Positions 5,958-5,998 of a DNA stretch of 5,998 nucleotides are shown here, piece by piece (within the stretch, counting starts at the first letter, position 1; the number at the start of each line of letters is the position of its first letter). This DNA is from Geminocystis sp050753365 (GTDB taxonomy: Bacteria > Cyanobacteriota > Cyanobacteriia > Cyanobacteriales > Cyanobacteriaceae). A program made the position numbers and the translations under genes. Under the pieces are notes generated by a model. That model did no database searches and was not told the origin of the DNA. It saw only the letters and a list, made by a program, of their open reading frames with translations. The DNA lies in NCBI RefSeq assembly GCF_050753365.1, contig NZ_JBLZFY010000163.1:1-5998 (forward strand). The letters are read 5' to 3'.

Positions 5958-5998
5958 CAATTAACAATTAACAATTAACAATTAACAATTAACAATTA
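5944..5998. repeat. Heptamer tandem array (CAATTAA)n, running off the window
   Basis: The unit CAATTAA is repeated without a single mismatch: seven full copies (5944-5992) plus six bases of an eighth at the window edge. Such short tandemly repeated heptamers are a known class in cyanobacterial intergenic DNA. The array overlaps the 3' end of the GHL10 gene, supplying its final codons and TAA stop. Because seven is not a multiple of three, each 21-bp stretch presents TAA in every plus-strand frame, and the complement TTAATTG does the same on the other strand. Confidence 0.95.

Noticed and set aside
5944..5998. Heptamer array as a CRISPR array or iteron origin
   Set aside because: The units are contiguous 7-mers without spacers, and no replication or Cas gene is present.

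Overview
The window looks like cyanobacterial chromosome. The DNA is A+T-rich, the core of the cyanobacterial HIP1 motif (CGATCG) occurs ten times, all inside genes, and none of the three gene starts has a Shine-Dalgarno sequence. Cyanobacterial-style small repeats are also present: a heptamer array, and a C-rich/G-rich palindromic repeat of the 'NPPQPSLLKG' type. I cannot name the species. A unicellular low-GC lineage such as Geminocystis or Cyanobacterium would fit, but that is an inference.

Layout, left to right. Positions 1-101 look like the right end of an IS200/IS605-family element, with two stacked hairpins that would form the scaffold of a TnpB-associated omega (reRNA) guide RNA. The element ends 5 bp past the stop codon of a minus-strand gene (107-1387) for a PmbA/TldE-type member of the TldD/PmbA family. 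A 124-bp A+T-rich divergent promoter region follows. The main gene is 1512-4295 (+), a 927-residue single-chain restriction-modification enzyme of the MmeI (Type IIL/IIG) family. It carries an intact D-X9-E-X-K nuclease site, an adenine methyltransferase core and a target-recognition domain. A small palindromic repeat sits in frame inside its methyltransferase domain. Positions 4296-4784 hold no credible gene but contain two copies of a ~68-bp repeat and two further hairpins. At 4785-5957 (+) lies an exported glycoside-hydrolase-like protein (GHL10/DUF187, the family of E. coli DigH). Its last codons and stop lie in a heptamer tandem array that runs off the window.

Function. There is no sign of a multi-gene operon. 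PmbA (peptide maturation/proteolysis partner), the stand-alone restriction-modification enzyme and the envelope glycosidase appear to be independent transcription units. The accessory content is the MmeI-like defence gene, the transposon end and the repeats. I found no convincing previously undescribed multi-gene system. The most interesting points are the guide RNA-like transposon end abutting pmbA, the repeat-derived insertion in the restriction enzyme, the paired intergenic repeats, and the stop-in-every-frame heptamer array.
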